Shown: in pieces, positions 1-10,620 of the stretch
Layout: every line of letters begins with the position of its first letter
Position numbering within the stretch: the stretch's first letter is position 1
From: Ptiloglossa arizonensis
Lineage: Eukaryota; Arthropoda; Insecta; Hymenoptera; Colletidae
Length of the DNA: 64,000 nucleotides
Direction of reading: 5' to 3'
Assembly: GCF_051014685.1 (NCBI RefSeq)
Contig: NW_027478442.1
Location: 124,001-188,000, forward strand
The notes under the pieces: model-generated
The model's database searches: none
Seen by the model: only the letters and a program-made list of their open reading frames with translations
What the model was told of the DNA's origin: nothing
Program-made: the position numbers and the translations under genes

Positions 1-177
1 GCTTAACCAGAATGGCCTAGGGAAAAAATACGCATACTGTTGTAATCGGGCTAGTTTCTACTTTCAGACGCAGCAGGAATTTTTGGGTTTGGTCAATCCG
101 TTCGCGAGATATGGGAGTTTGAAGCCAAGAAATGGTTGAGAAGACAACAAATTTTTCGCAATTCTGCTGCTCCAAAC
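1..177. repeat. Representative family A monomer
   Basis: This monomer defines the register used here. Landmarks by offset are a CCTAGG palindrome at 16-21 (AvrII site), an A6 tract at 23-28, a long block shared with family B at 29-68, a T5 tract at 80-84, a TCGCGA palindrome at 102-107 (NruI site) inside the CENP-B-like motif at 100-116, and an A/T-rich stretch near 143-156. This copy has the variant acaacaaattttt instead of the usual A6T5 dyad. The register start is arbitrary because the array has no natural first base. Confidence 0.9.
100..116 (+). other. CENP-B-box-like motif, family A example
   Basis: The 17 bases gttcgcgagatatggga match the CENP-B box core NTTCGNNNNANNCGGGN at eight of its nine fixed positions. 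The exception is T in place of the first base of CGGG. The motif lies in a block that is nearly invariant in both families. Common variants change the same region, for example gataaggg in some A monomers and gatgtgga in others. I saw no copy with a complete CGGG. CENP-B binding is well established only in mammals, so a function here is inference. Confidence 0.4.
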
Positions 178-2124
178 GCTTATCCAGAATGGCCTAGGGA
201 AAAAATACACATACCGTTGTAATCGGGCGAGTTTATACTTTCAGAAGCAATAGGAATTTTTGGGTTAGGTCAATCCGTTCGCGAGATAAGGGAGTTTGAG
301 GCTAAGAAATGGTTGAGAAGACAACAAATTTTTCGCAATTCTGCTGCTCCAAACGTTTAACCAGAATGGCCTGGGGAAATAATACGCATACAGTTGTAAT
401 CGGGCGAGTTTCTACTTTCAGACGCAGCAGGAATTTTTGGGTTCGCTCAATCCGTTCGCGAGATATGGGAGTTTGAAGCCAAGAAATGGTTGAGAAGGCA
501 AAAAATATTTCGCAATTCTGCTCCTCCAAACGCTTATCCAGAATGGCCTAGGGAAAAAATACACACACCGTTGTAATCGGGCGAGTTTCTACTTTCAGAC
601 GCAGCAGGAATTTTTGGGTTTGCTCAATCCGTTCGCGTGATATGGGGGTTTGAAGCCAAGAAATGGTTGAGAAGGCAAAAAATTTTTCGCAATTCTGCTG
701 CTCCAAACGCTTAACCAGAATGGCCTAGGGAAAAAATACACATACCGTTGTAATCGGGCGATTTTCTACTCTCAAATGCAATAGGAATTTTTGGGTTAGG
801 TCAATCCGTTCGCGAGATAAGGGAGTTTGAGGCTAAGAAATGGTTGAGAAGGCAAAAAATTTTTCGCAATTCTGCTGCTCCAAACGCTGAACCAGAATGG
901 CCTAGGGAAACTATACGCACACAGTTGTAATCGGGCTAGTTTCTACTTTCAGTCGCAGCATGAGTTTTTGGGTTTGGTCAATCCGTTCGCGAGATATGGG
1001 AGTTTGATGACAAGAAATGGTTGAGAAGGCAAAAAATTTTTCGCAATTCTGCTGCTCCAAACGCTTAACCAGAATGGCCTAGGGAAAAAATACCCATACC
1101 GTTGTAATCGGACGAGATTCTACTTTCAGAAGCAACAGGAATTTTTGGGTTAGGTCAATCCGTTCGCGAGATATGGGAGTTTGAAGCCAAGAAATGGTTG
1201 AGAAGGTAAAAAATATTTCGCAATTCTGCTGCTCCAAACGCTTATCCAGAATGGCCTAGGGAAAAAATACTCACACCGTTGTAATCGGGCGAGTTTCTAC
1301 TTTCAGACGCAGCAGGAATTTTTGGGTTTGCTCAATCCGTTCGCGAGATATGGGAGTTTGAAGCCAAGAAATGGTTGAGAAGGCAAAAAATTTTTCGCAA
1401 TTCTGCTGCTCCAAACGCTTAACCAGAATGGCCTAGGGAAAAAATACACATACCGTTGTAATCGGGCGATTTTCTACTCTCAAATGCAATAGGAATTTTT
1501 GGGTTTGGTCAATCCGTTCGCGAGATATGGGAGTTTAATGACAAGAAATGGTTGAGAAGGCAAAAAATTTTTCGCAATTCTGCTGCTCCAAACGCTTAAC
1601 CAGAATGGCCTACGGAAAAAGTACACATACCGTTGTATTCGGGCGAGTTTCTACTTTCAGATGCAATAGGAATTTTAGGGTTACGTCAATCCGTTCGCGA
1701 GATATGGCAGTTTGAAGGCAAGAAATGGTTGAGAAGGCAAAAAATTTTTCGCAATTCTGCTGCTCCAAACGCTTAACCAGAATGGCCTAGGGAAAAAATA
1801 CACATACCGTTGTAATCGAGCGAGTTTCTACTTTCAGATGCAACAGGAATTTTTGGGTTAGGTCATTCCGTTCGCGAGATATGGGAGTTTGAAGACAAGA
1901 AATGGTTGAGAAGGCAAAAAATTTTTCGCAATTCTGCTGCTCCAAACGCTTAACCAGGATGGCCTAGGGAAAAAATACCCATACCGTTGTAATCGGACGA
2001 GCTTCTACTTTCAGATGCAACGGGAATTTTTGGGTTAGGTCAATCCGTTCGCGAGATATGGGAGTTTGAAGCCAAGAAATGGTTGAGAAGGCAAAAAATT
2101 TTTCGCAATTCTGCTGCTCCAAAC

Positions 2125-4425
2125 GCTTAATCAGAACGGCCTAGGGAAAAAATACACATACCGTTGTAATCGGGCGAGTTTCTACTTTCAGATGCAATAG
2201 GAATATTTGGGTTAGGTCAATCCGTTCGCGAGATATGGGAGTTTGAAGCTAAGAAATGTTTGAGAAGACAACAAATTTTTCGCAATTCTGCTGCTCCAAA
2301 CGTTTAACCAGAATGGCCCAGGGAAAAAATACGCATACAGTTGTAATCGAGCGAGTTTCTACTTTCAGACGCTGCAGGAATTTTTGGGTTTGCTCAATCC
2401 GTTCGCGAGATATGGGAGTTCGAAGCCAAGAAATGGTTGAGAAGGCAAAAAATTTTTCGCAATTCTGCTGCTCCAAACGCTTAACCAGAATGGCCTAGGG
2501 AAAAAATACACACACCGTTGTAATCGGGCGAGTTTCTACTTTCAGACACAGCAGGAATTTTTGGGTTTGCTCAATCCGTTCGCGAGATATGGGAGTTCCA
2601 ATCCAAGAAATGGTTGAGAAGGCAAAAAATTTTTCGCAATTCTGCTGTTCCAAACGCTTAACCAGAATGGCTTAGGGAAAAAATACACATACCGTTGTAA
2701 TCGGGCGATTTTCTACTTTCAAATGCAATAGGAATTTTTGGGTTAGGTCAATCCGTTCGCGAGATATGGGAGTTTGAAGTTAAGAAATGGTTGAGAAGAC
2801 AACAAATTTTTCGCAATTCTGCTGCTCCAAACGCTTAACCAGAATGTCCTAGGGAAAAAATACGCAAACAGTTGTAATCGGGCGAGTTTCTACTTTCAGA
2901 CGCAGCAGGAATTTTTGGGTTTGGTCATTCCGTTCGCGAGATATGGGAGTTTGAAACCAAGAAATGGTTGAGAAGGCAAAAAATTTTTCGCAATTCTGCT
3001 GCTCCAAACGCTTAACCAGAATGGCTTAGGGAAAAAATACACATACCGTTGAAATCGGGCGATTTTCTACTTTCAAATGCAATAGGAATTTTTGGGTTAG
3101 GTCAATCCGTTCGCGAGATGTGGAAGTTTGAAGCTAAGAAATGGTTGAGAAGACAACAAATTTTTCGCAATTCTGCTGCTCCAAACGCTTAACCAGAATG
3201 TCCTAGGGAAAAAATACGCATACAGTTGTAATCGGGCGAGTTTCTACTTTCAGACGCAGCAGGAATTTTTGGGTTTGGTCATTCCGTTCGCGAGATATGG
3301 GAGTTTGAAGCCAAGAAATGGTTGAGAAGGCAAAAAATTTTTCTCAATTCTGCTGCTCCAAACGCTTAACCAGAATGGCTTAGGGAAAAAATACACATAC
3401 CGTTGAAATCGGGCGATTTTCTACTTTCAAATGCAATAGGAATTTTTGGGTTAGGTCAATCCGTTCGCGAGATGTGGAAGTTTGAAGCTAAGAAATGGTT
3501 GAGAAGACAACAAATTTTTCGCAATTCTGCTGCTCCAAACGCTTAACCAGAATGGCCTAGGGAAAAAATACCCATACCGTTGTAATCGGACGAGCTTCTA
3601 CTTTCAGAAGCAACAGGAATTTTTGGGTTAGGTCAATCCGTTCGCGAGATATGGGAGTTTGAAGCCAAGAAATGGTTGAGAAGGTAAAAAATATTTCGCA
3701 ATTCTGCTGCTCCAAACGCTTATCCAGAATGGCCTAGGGAAAAAATACTCACACCGTTGTAATCGGGCGAGTTTCTACTTTCAGACGCAGCAGGAATTTT
3801 TGGGTTTGCTCAATCCGTTCGCGAGATATGGGAGTTTGAAGCCAAGAAATGGTTGAGAAGGCAAAAAATTTTTCGCAATTCTGCTGCTCCAAACGCTTAA
3901 CCAGAATGGCCTAGGGAAAAAATACACATACCGTTGTAATCGGGCGATTTTCTACTCTCAAATGCAATAGGAATTTTTGGGTTAGGTCAATCCGTTCGCG
4001 AGATAAGGGAGTTTGAGGCTAAGAAATGGTTGAGAAGGCAAAAAATTTTTCGCAATTCTGCTGCTCCAAACGCTGAACCAGAATGGCCTAGGGAAAAAAT
4101 ACGCACACAGTTGTAATCGGGCTAGTTTCTACTTTCAGTCGCAGCATGAATTTTTGGGTTTGGTCAATCCGTTCGCGAGATATGGGAGTTTAATGACAAG
4201 AAATGGTTGAGAAGGCAAAAAATTTTTCGCAATTCTGCTGCTCCAAACGCTTAACCAGAATGGCCTACGGAAAAAGTACACATACCGTTGTATTCGGGCG
4301 AGTTTCTACTTTCAGATGCAATAGGAATTTTAGGGTTAGGTCAATCCGTTCGCGAGATATGGCAGTTTGAAGGCAAGAAATGGTTGAGAAGGCAAAAAAT
4401 TTTTCGCAATTCTGCTGCTCCAAAC
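2125..4425. repeat. HOR unit 1, 13 monomers (2301 bp)
   Basis: It starts with the marker monomer gcttaatcagaacgg (2125), then a cccaggg monomer (2302), a ccaatcc monomer (2479), gcttaggg (2656), and two near-identical dimers at 2833-3186 and 3187-3540 (tgtcctaggg plus gaaatcggg types). Next come cccatacc (3541), ctcacacc (3718), gattttctactctc (3895), gctgaacc (4072) and cctacgg (4249). Relative to the 15-monomer unit it lacks the cgagcgag and final cccatacc monomers. Confidence 0.85.
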
Positions 4426-7400
4426 GCTTAATCAGAACGGCCTAGGGAAAAAATACACATACCGTTGTAATCGGGCGAGTTTCTACTTTCAGATGCAATA
4501 GGAATATTTGGGTTAGGTCAATCCGTTCGCGAGATATGGGAGTTTGAAGCTAAGAAATGTTTGAGAAGACAACAAATTTTTCGCAATTCTGCTGCTCCAA
4601 ACGTTTAACCAGAATGGCCCAGGGAAAAAATACGCATACAGTTGTAATCGAGCGAGTTTCTACTTTCAGACGCAGCAGGAATTTTTGGGTTTGCTCAATC
4701 CGTTCGCGAGATATGGGAGTTCGAAGCCAAGAAATGGTTGAGAAGGCAAAAAATTTTTCGCAATTCTGCTGCTCCAAACGCTTAACCAGAATGGCCTAGG
4801 GAAAAAATACACACACCGTTGTAATCGGGCGAGTTTCTACTTTCAGACACGGCAGGAATTTTTGGGTTTGCTCAATCCGTTCGCGAGATATGGGAGTTCC
4901 AATCCAAGAAATGGTTGAGAAGGCAAAAAATTTTTCGCAATTCTGCTGTTCCAAACGCTTAACCAGAATGGCTTAGGGAAAAAATACACATACCGTTGTA
5001 ATCGGGCGATTTTCTACTTTCAAATGCAATAGGAATTTTTGGGTTAGGTCAATCCGTTCGCGAGATATGGGAGTTTGAAGCTAAGAAATGGTTGAGAAGA
5101 CAACAAATTTTTCGCAATTCTGCTGCTCCAAACGCTTAACCAGAATGTCCTAGGGAAAAAATACGCAAACAGTTGTAATCGGGCGAGTTTCTACTTTCAG
5201 ACGCAGCAGGAATTTTTGGGTTTGGTCATTCCGTTCGCGAGATATGGGAGTTTGAAACCAAGAAATGGTTGAGAAGGCAAAAAATTTTTCGCAATTCTGC
5301 TGCTCCAAACGCTTAACCAGAATGGCTTAGGGAAAAAATACACATACCGTTGAAATCGGGCGATTTTCTACTTTCAAATGCAATAGGAATTTTTGGGTTA
5401 GGTCAATCCGTTCGCGAGATGTGGAAGTTTGAAGCTAAGAAATGGTTGAGAAGACAACAAATTTTTCGCAATTCTGCTGCTCCAAACGCTTAACCAGAAT
5501 GTCCTAGGGAAAAAATACGCATACAGTTGTAATCGGGCGAGTTTCTACTTTCAGACGCAGCAGGAATTTTTGGGTTTGGTCATTCCGTTCGCGAGATATG
5601 GGAGTTTGAAGCCAAGAAATGGTTGAGAAGGCAAAAAATTTTTCTCAATTCTGCTGCTCCAAACGCTTAACCAGAATGGCTTAGGGAAAAAATACACATA
5701 CCGTTGAAATCGGGCGATTTTCTACTTTCAAATGCAATAGGAATTTTTGGGTTAGGTCAATCCGTTCGCGAGATGTGGAAGTTTGAAGCTAAGAAATGGT
5801 TGAGAAGACAACAAATTTTTCGCAATTCTGCTGCTCCAAACGCTTAACCAGAATGGCCTAGGGAAAAAATACCCATACCGTTGTAATCGGACGAGCTTCT
5901 ACTTTCAGAAGCAACAGGAATTTTTGGGTTAGGTCAATCCGTTCGCGAGATATGGGAGTTTGAAGCCAAGAAATGGTTGAGAAGGTAAAAAATATTTCGC
6001 AATTCTGCTGCTCCAAACGCTTATCCAGAATGGCCTAGGGAAAAAATACTCACACCGTTGTAATCGGGCGAGTTTCTACTTTCAGACGCAGCAGGAATTT
6101 TTGGGTTTGCTCAATCCGTTCGCGAGATATGGGAGTTTGAAGCCAAGAAATGGTTGAGAAGGCAAAAAATTTTTCGCAATTCTGCTGCTCCAAACGCTTA
6201 ACCAGAATGGCCTAGGGAAAAAATACACATACCGTTGTAATCGGGCGATTTTCTACTCTCAAATGCAATAGGAATTTTTGGGTTAGGTCAATCCGTTCGC
6301 GAGATAAGGGAGTTTGAGGCTAAGAAATGGTTGAGAAGGCAAAAAATTTTTCGCAATTCTGCTGCTCCAAACGCTGAACCAGAATGGCCTAGGGAAAAAA
6401 TACGCACACAGTTGTAATCGGGCTAGTTTCTACTTTCAGATGCAACAGGAATTTTTGGGTTAGGTCATTCCGTTCGCGAGATATGGGAGTTTGAAGACAA
6501 GAAATGGTTGAGAAGGCAAAAAATTTTTCGCAATTCTGCTGCTCCAAACGCTTAACCAGAATGGCCTAGGGAAAAAATACCCATACCGTTGTAATCGGAC
6601 GAGCTTCTACTTTCAGATGCAACGGGAATTTTTGGGTTAGGTCAATCCGTTCGCGAGATGTGGAAGTTTGAAGCTAAGAAATGGTTGAGAAGACAACAAA
6701 TTTTTCGCAATTCTGCTGCTCCAAACGCTTAACCAGAATGTCCTAGGGAAAAAATACGCATACAGTTGTAATCGGGCGAGTTTCTACTTTCAGACGCAGC
6801 AGGAATTTTTGGGTTTGGTCATTCCGTTCGCGAGATATGGGAGTTTGAAGCCAAGAAATGGTTGAGAAGGCAAAAAATTTTTCTCAATTCTGCTGCTCCA
6901 AACGCTTAACCAGAATGGCTTAGGGAAAAAATACACATACCGTTGAAATCGGGCGATTTTCTACTTTCAAATGCAATAGGAATTTTTGGGTTAGGTCAAT
7001 CCGTTCGCGAGATGTGGAAGTTTGAAGCTAAGAAATGGTTGAGAAGACAACAAATTTTTCGCAATTCTGCTGCTCCAAACGCTTAACCAGAATGGCCTAG
7101 GGAAAAAATACCCATACCGTTGTAATCGGACGAGCTTCTACTTTCAGAAGCAACAGGAATTTTTGGGTTAGGTCAATCCGTTCGCGAGATATGGGAGTTT
7201 GAAGCCAAGAAATGGTTGAGAAGGTAAAAAATATTTCGCAATTCTGCTGCTCCAAACGCTTATCCAGAATGGCCTAGGGAAAAAATACTCACACCGTTGT
7301 AATCGGGCGAGTTTCTACTTTCAGACGCAGCAGGAATTTTTGGGTTTGCTCAATCCGTTCGCGAGATATGGGAGTTTGAAGCCAAGAAATGGTTGAGAAG

Positions 7401-7965
7401 GCAAAAAATTTTTCGCAATTCTGCTGCTCCAAACGCTTAACCAGAATGGCCTAGGGAAAAAATACACATACCGTTGTAATCGGGCGATTTTCTACTCTCA
7501 AATGCAATAGGAATTTTTGGGTTAGGTCAATCCGTTCGCGAGATAAGGGAGTTTGAGGCTAAGAAATGGTTGAGAAGGCAAAAAATTTTTCGCAATTCTG
7601 CTGCTCCAAACGCTGAACCAGAATGGCCTAGGGAAAAAATACGCACACAGTTGTAATCGGGCTAGTTTCTACTTTCAGATGCAACAGGAATTTTTGGGTT
7701 AGGTCATTCCGTTCGCGAGATATGGGAGTTTGAAGACAAGAAATGGTTGAGAAGGCAAAAAATTTTTCGCAATTCTGCTGCTCCAAACGCTTAACCAGAA
7801 TGGCCTAGGGAAAAAATACCCATACCGTTGTAATCGGACGAGCTTCTACTTTCAGATGCAACGGGAATTTTTGGGTTAGGTCAATCCGTTCGCGAGATAT
7901 GGGAGTTTGAAGCCAAGAAATGGTTGAGAAGGCAAAAAATTTTTCGCAATTCTGCTGCTCCAAAC
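4426..7965. repeat. HOR unit 2, 20 monomers (3540 bp)
   Basis: The first six monomers match unit 1. The remainder is a seven-monomer block present twice (5488-6726 and 6727-7965). Each block holds a fused monomer (6373 and 7612) that begins like the gctgaacc type and ends like the cgagcgag type (gatgcaacagg, gaagacaag). Six plus seven plus seven gives the observed 20 monomers. Confidence 0.85.
5488..7965. repeat. Tandem duplication of a 7-monomer block (2 x 1239 bp)
   Basis: The variant order from the tgtcctaggg/cgcatacag monomer to the cccatacc/gcaacggg monomer is repeated at a shift of exactly 1239 bp. The last monomer of the first block (6550-6726) starts as the cccatacc type but ends with gatgtggaag and agacaacaaa, the tail of the monomer that precedes the block. 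The crossover therefore lies inside this monomer, near 6630-6660. Confidence 0.85.
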
Positions 7966-10620
7966 GCTTAATCAGAACGGCCTAGGGAAAAAATACACAT
8001 ACCGTTGTAATCGGGCGAGTTTCTACTTTCAGATGCAATAGGAATATTTGGGTTAGGTCAATCCGTTCGCGAGATATGGGAGTTTGAAGCTAAGAAATGT
8101 TTGAGAAGACAACAAATTTTTCGCAATTCTGCTGCTCCAAACGTTTAACCAGAATGGCCCAGGGAAAAAATACGCATACAGTTGTAATCGAGCGAGTTTC
8201 TACTTTCAGACGCAGCAGGAATTTTTGGGTTTGCTCAATCCGTTCGCGTGATATGGGAGTTCGAAGCCAAGAAATGGTTGAGAAGGCAAAAAATTTTTCG
8301 CAATTCTGCTGCTCCAAACGCTTAACCAGTATGGCCTAGGGAAAAAATACACACACCGTTGTAATCGGGCGAGTTTCTACTTTCAGACACGGCAGGAATT
8401 TTTGGGTTTGCTCAATCCGTTCGCGAGATATGGGAGTTCCAATCCAAGAAATGGTTGAGAAGGCAAAAAATTTTTCGCAATTCTGCTGTTCCAAACGCTT
8501 AACCAGAATGGCTTAGGGAAAAAATACACATACCGTTGTAATCGGGCGATTTTCTACTTTCAAATGCAATAGGAATTTTTGGGTTAGGTCAATCCGTTCG
8601 CGAGATATGGGAGTTTGAAGCTAAGAAATGGTTGAGAAGACAACAAATTTTTCGCAATTCTGCTGCTCCAAACGCTTAACCAGAATGTCCTAGGGAAAAA
8701 ATACGCAAACAGTTGTAATCGGGCGAGTTTCTACTTTCAGACGCAGCAGGAATTTTTGGGTTTGGTCATTCCGTTCGCGAGATATGGGAGTTTGAAACCA
8801 AGAAATGGTTGAGAAGGCAAAAAATTTTTCGCAATTCTGCTGCTCCAAACGCTTAACCAGAATGGCTTAGGGAAAAAATACACATACCGTTGAAATCGGG
8901 CGATTTTCTACTTTCAAATGCAATAGGAATTTTTGGGTTAGGTCAATCCGTTCGCGAGATGTGGAAGTTTGAAGCTAAGAAATGGTTGAGAAGACAACAA
9001 ATTTTTCGCAATTCTGCTGCTCCAAACGCTTAACCAGAATGTCCTAGGGAAAAAATACGCATACAGTTGTAATCGGGCGAGTTTCTACTTTCAGACGCAG
9101 CAGGAATTTTTGGGTTTGGTCATTCCGTTCGCGAGATATGGGAGTTTGAAGCCAAGAAATGGTTGAGAAGGCAAAAAATTTTTCTCAATTCTGCTGCTCC
9201 AAACGCTTAACCAGAATGGCTTAGGGAAAAAATACACATACCGTTGAAATCGGGCGATTTTCTACTTTCAAATGCAATAGGAATTTTTGGGTTAGGTCAA
9301 TCCGTTCGCGAGATGTGGAAGTTTGAAGCTAAGAAATGGTTGAGAAGACAACAAATTTTTCGCAATTCTGCTGCTCCAAACGCTTAACCAGAATGGCCTA
9401 GGGAAAAAATACCCATACCGTTGTAATCGGACGAGCTTCTACTTTCAGAAGCAACAGGAATTTTTGGGTTAGGTCAATCCGTTCGCGAGATATGGGAGTT
9501 TGAAGCCAAGAAATGGTTGAGAAGGTAAAAAATATTTCGCAATTCTGCTGCTCCAAACGCTTATCCAGAATGGCCTAGGGAAAAAATACTCACACCGTTG
9601 TAATCGGGCGAGTTTCTACTTTCAGACGCAGCAGGAATTTTTGGGTTTGCTCAATCCGTTCGCGAGATATGGGAGTTTGAAGCCAAGAAATGGTTGAGAA
9701 GGCAAAAAATTTTTCGCAATTCTGCTGCTCCAAACGCTTAACCAGAATGGCCTAGGGAAAAAATACACATACCGTTGTAATCGGGCGATTTTCTACTCTC
9801 AAATGCAATAGGAATTTTTGGGTTAGGTCAATCCGTTCGCGAGATAAGGGAGTTTGAGGCTAAGAAATGGTTGAGAAGGCAAAAAATTTTTCGCAATTCT
9901 GCTGCTCCAAACGCTGAACCAGAATGGCCTAGGCAAAAAATACGCACACAGTTGTAATCGGGCTAGTTTCTACTTTCAGTCGCAGCATGAATTTTTGGGT
10001 TTGGTCAATCCGTTCGCGAGATATGGGAGTTTAATGACAAGAAATGGTTGAGAAGGCAAAAAATTTTTCGCAATTCTGCTGCTCCAAACGCTTAACCAGA
10101 ATGGCCTACGGAAAAAGTACACATACCGTTGTATTCGGGCGAGTTTCTACTTTCAGATGCAATAGGAATTTTAGGGTTAGGTCAATCCGTTCGCGAGATA
10201 TGGCAGTTTGAAGGCAAGAAATGGTTGAGAAGGCAAAAAATTTTTCGCAATTCTGCTGCTCCAAACGCTTAACCAGAATGGCCTAGGGAAAAAATACACA
10301 TACCGTTGTAATCGAGCGAGTTTCTACTTTCAGATGCAACAGGAATTTTTGGGTTAGGTCATTCCGTTCGCGAGATATGGGAGTTTGAAGACAAGAAATG
10401 GTTGAGAAGGCAAAAAATTTTTCGCAATTCTGCTGCTCCAAACGCTTAACCAGAATGGCCTATGGAAAAAATACCCATACCGTTGTAATCGGACGAGCTT
10501 CTACTTTCAGATGCAACGGGAATTTTTGGGTTAGGTCAATCCGTTCGCGAGATATGGGAGTTTGAAGCCAAGAAATGGTTGAGAAGGCAAAAAATTTTTC
10601 GCAATTCTGCTGCTCCAAAC
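7966..10620. repeat. HOR unit 3, 15 monomers (2655 bp), most complete form
   Basis: This unit holds every monomer type seen in units 1-5, in one order: marker, cccaggg, ccaatcc, gcttaggg, tgtcc/aaacag, gaaatc, tgtcc/atacag, gaaatc, cccatacc, ctcacacc, gattttctactctc, gctgaacc, cctacgg, cgagcgag and cccatacc/cgggaat. The 13-, 20-, 12- and 5-monomer units can all be derived from it by losing, fusing or duplicating blocks, so I take it as the reference HOR. Private changes include gcgtgatatggg near 8248 and cagtatggcc near 8328. Confidence 0.85.

Larger units (their letters stand above)
1..2124. repeat. Family A monomers 1-12, partial HOR unit
   Basis: Twelve 177 bp monomers precede the first marker monomer. 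Monomers 7-12 (1063-2124) carry cccatacc, ctcacacc, gcgattttctactctc, cctacgg, cgagcgag and cccatacc types in the order expected for the end of the 15-monomer unit, with the gctgaacc monomer missing. Monomers 2-4 (178-708) closely match 17,878-18,408, exactly 100 monomers away. The left end of this unit lies outside the window. Confidence 0.8.

Noticed and set aside
52..70. Splice-acceptor-like tttctactttcag followed by a possible start codon in many monomers
   Set aside because: A pyrimidine-rich stretch ending in CAG is common by chance. There is no exon, conserved donor or coding sequence to go with it.
2249..2498. Recurrent 75-80 residue open frames on both strands in family A, with copies at 4550, 8090, 10,745, 20,834, 25,436 and elsewhere
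   Set aside because: They are pieces of satellite. Because 177 is 59 codons, the same frame continues from monomer to monomer and stays open wherever a stop is mutated. The proteins are repetitive, overlap on both strands and have no start context or neighbours suggesting a gene.
4328..4345. Telomere-like ttttagggttagg in a recurrent family A variant (also near 10,168, 12,290, 29,283, 31,565 and 36,717)
   Set aside because: It arises from one T-to-A change in the common ttttgggttagg and occurs once per monomer, never as a tandem run. I treat it as chance similarity.
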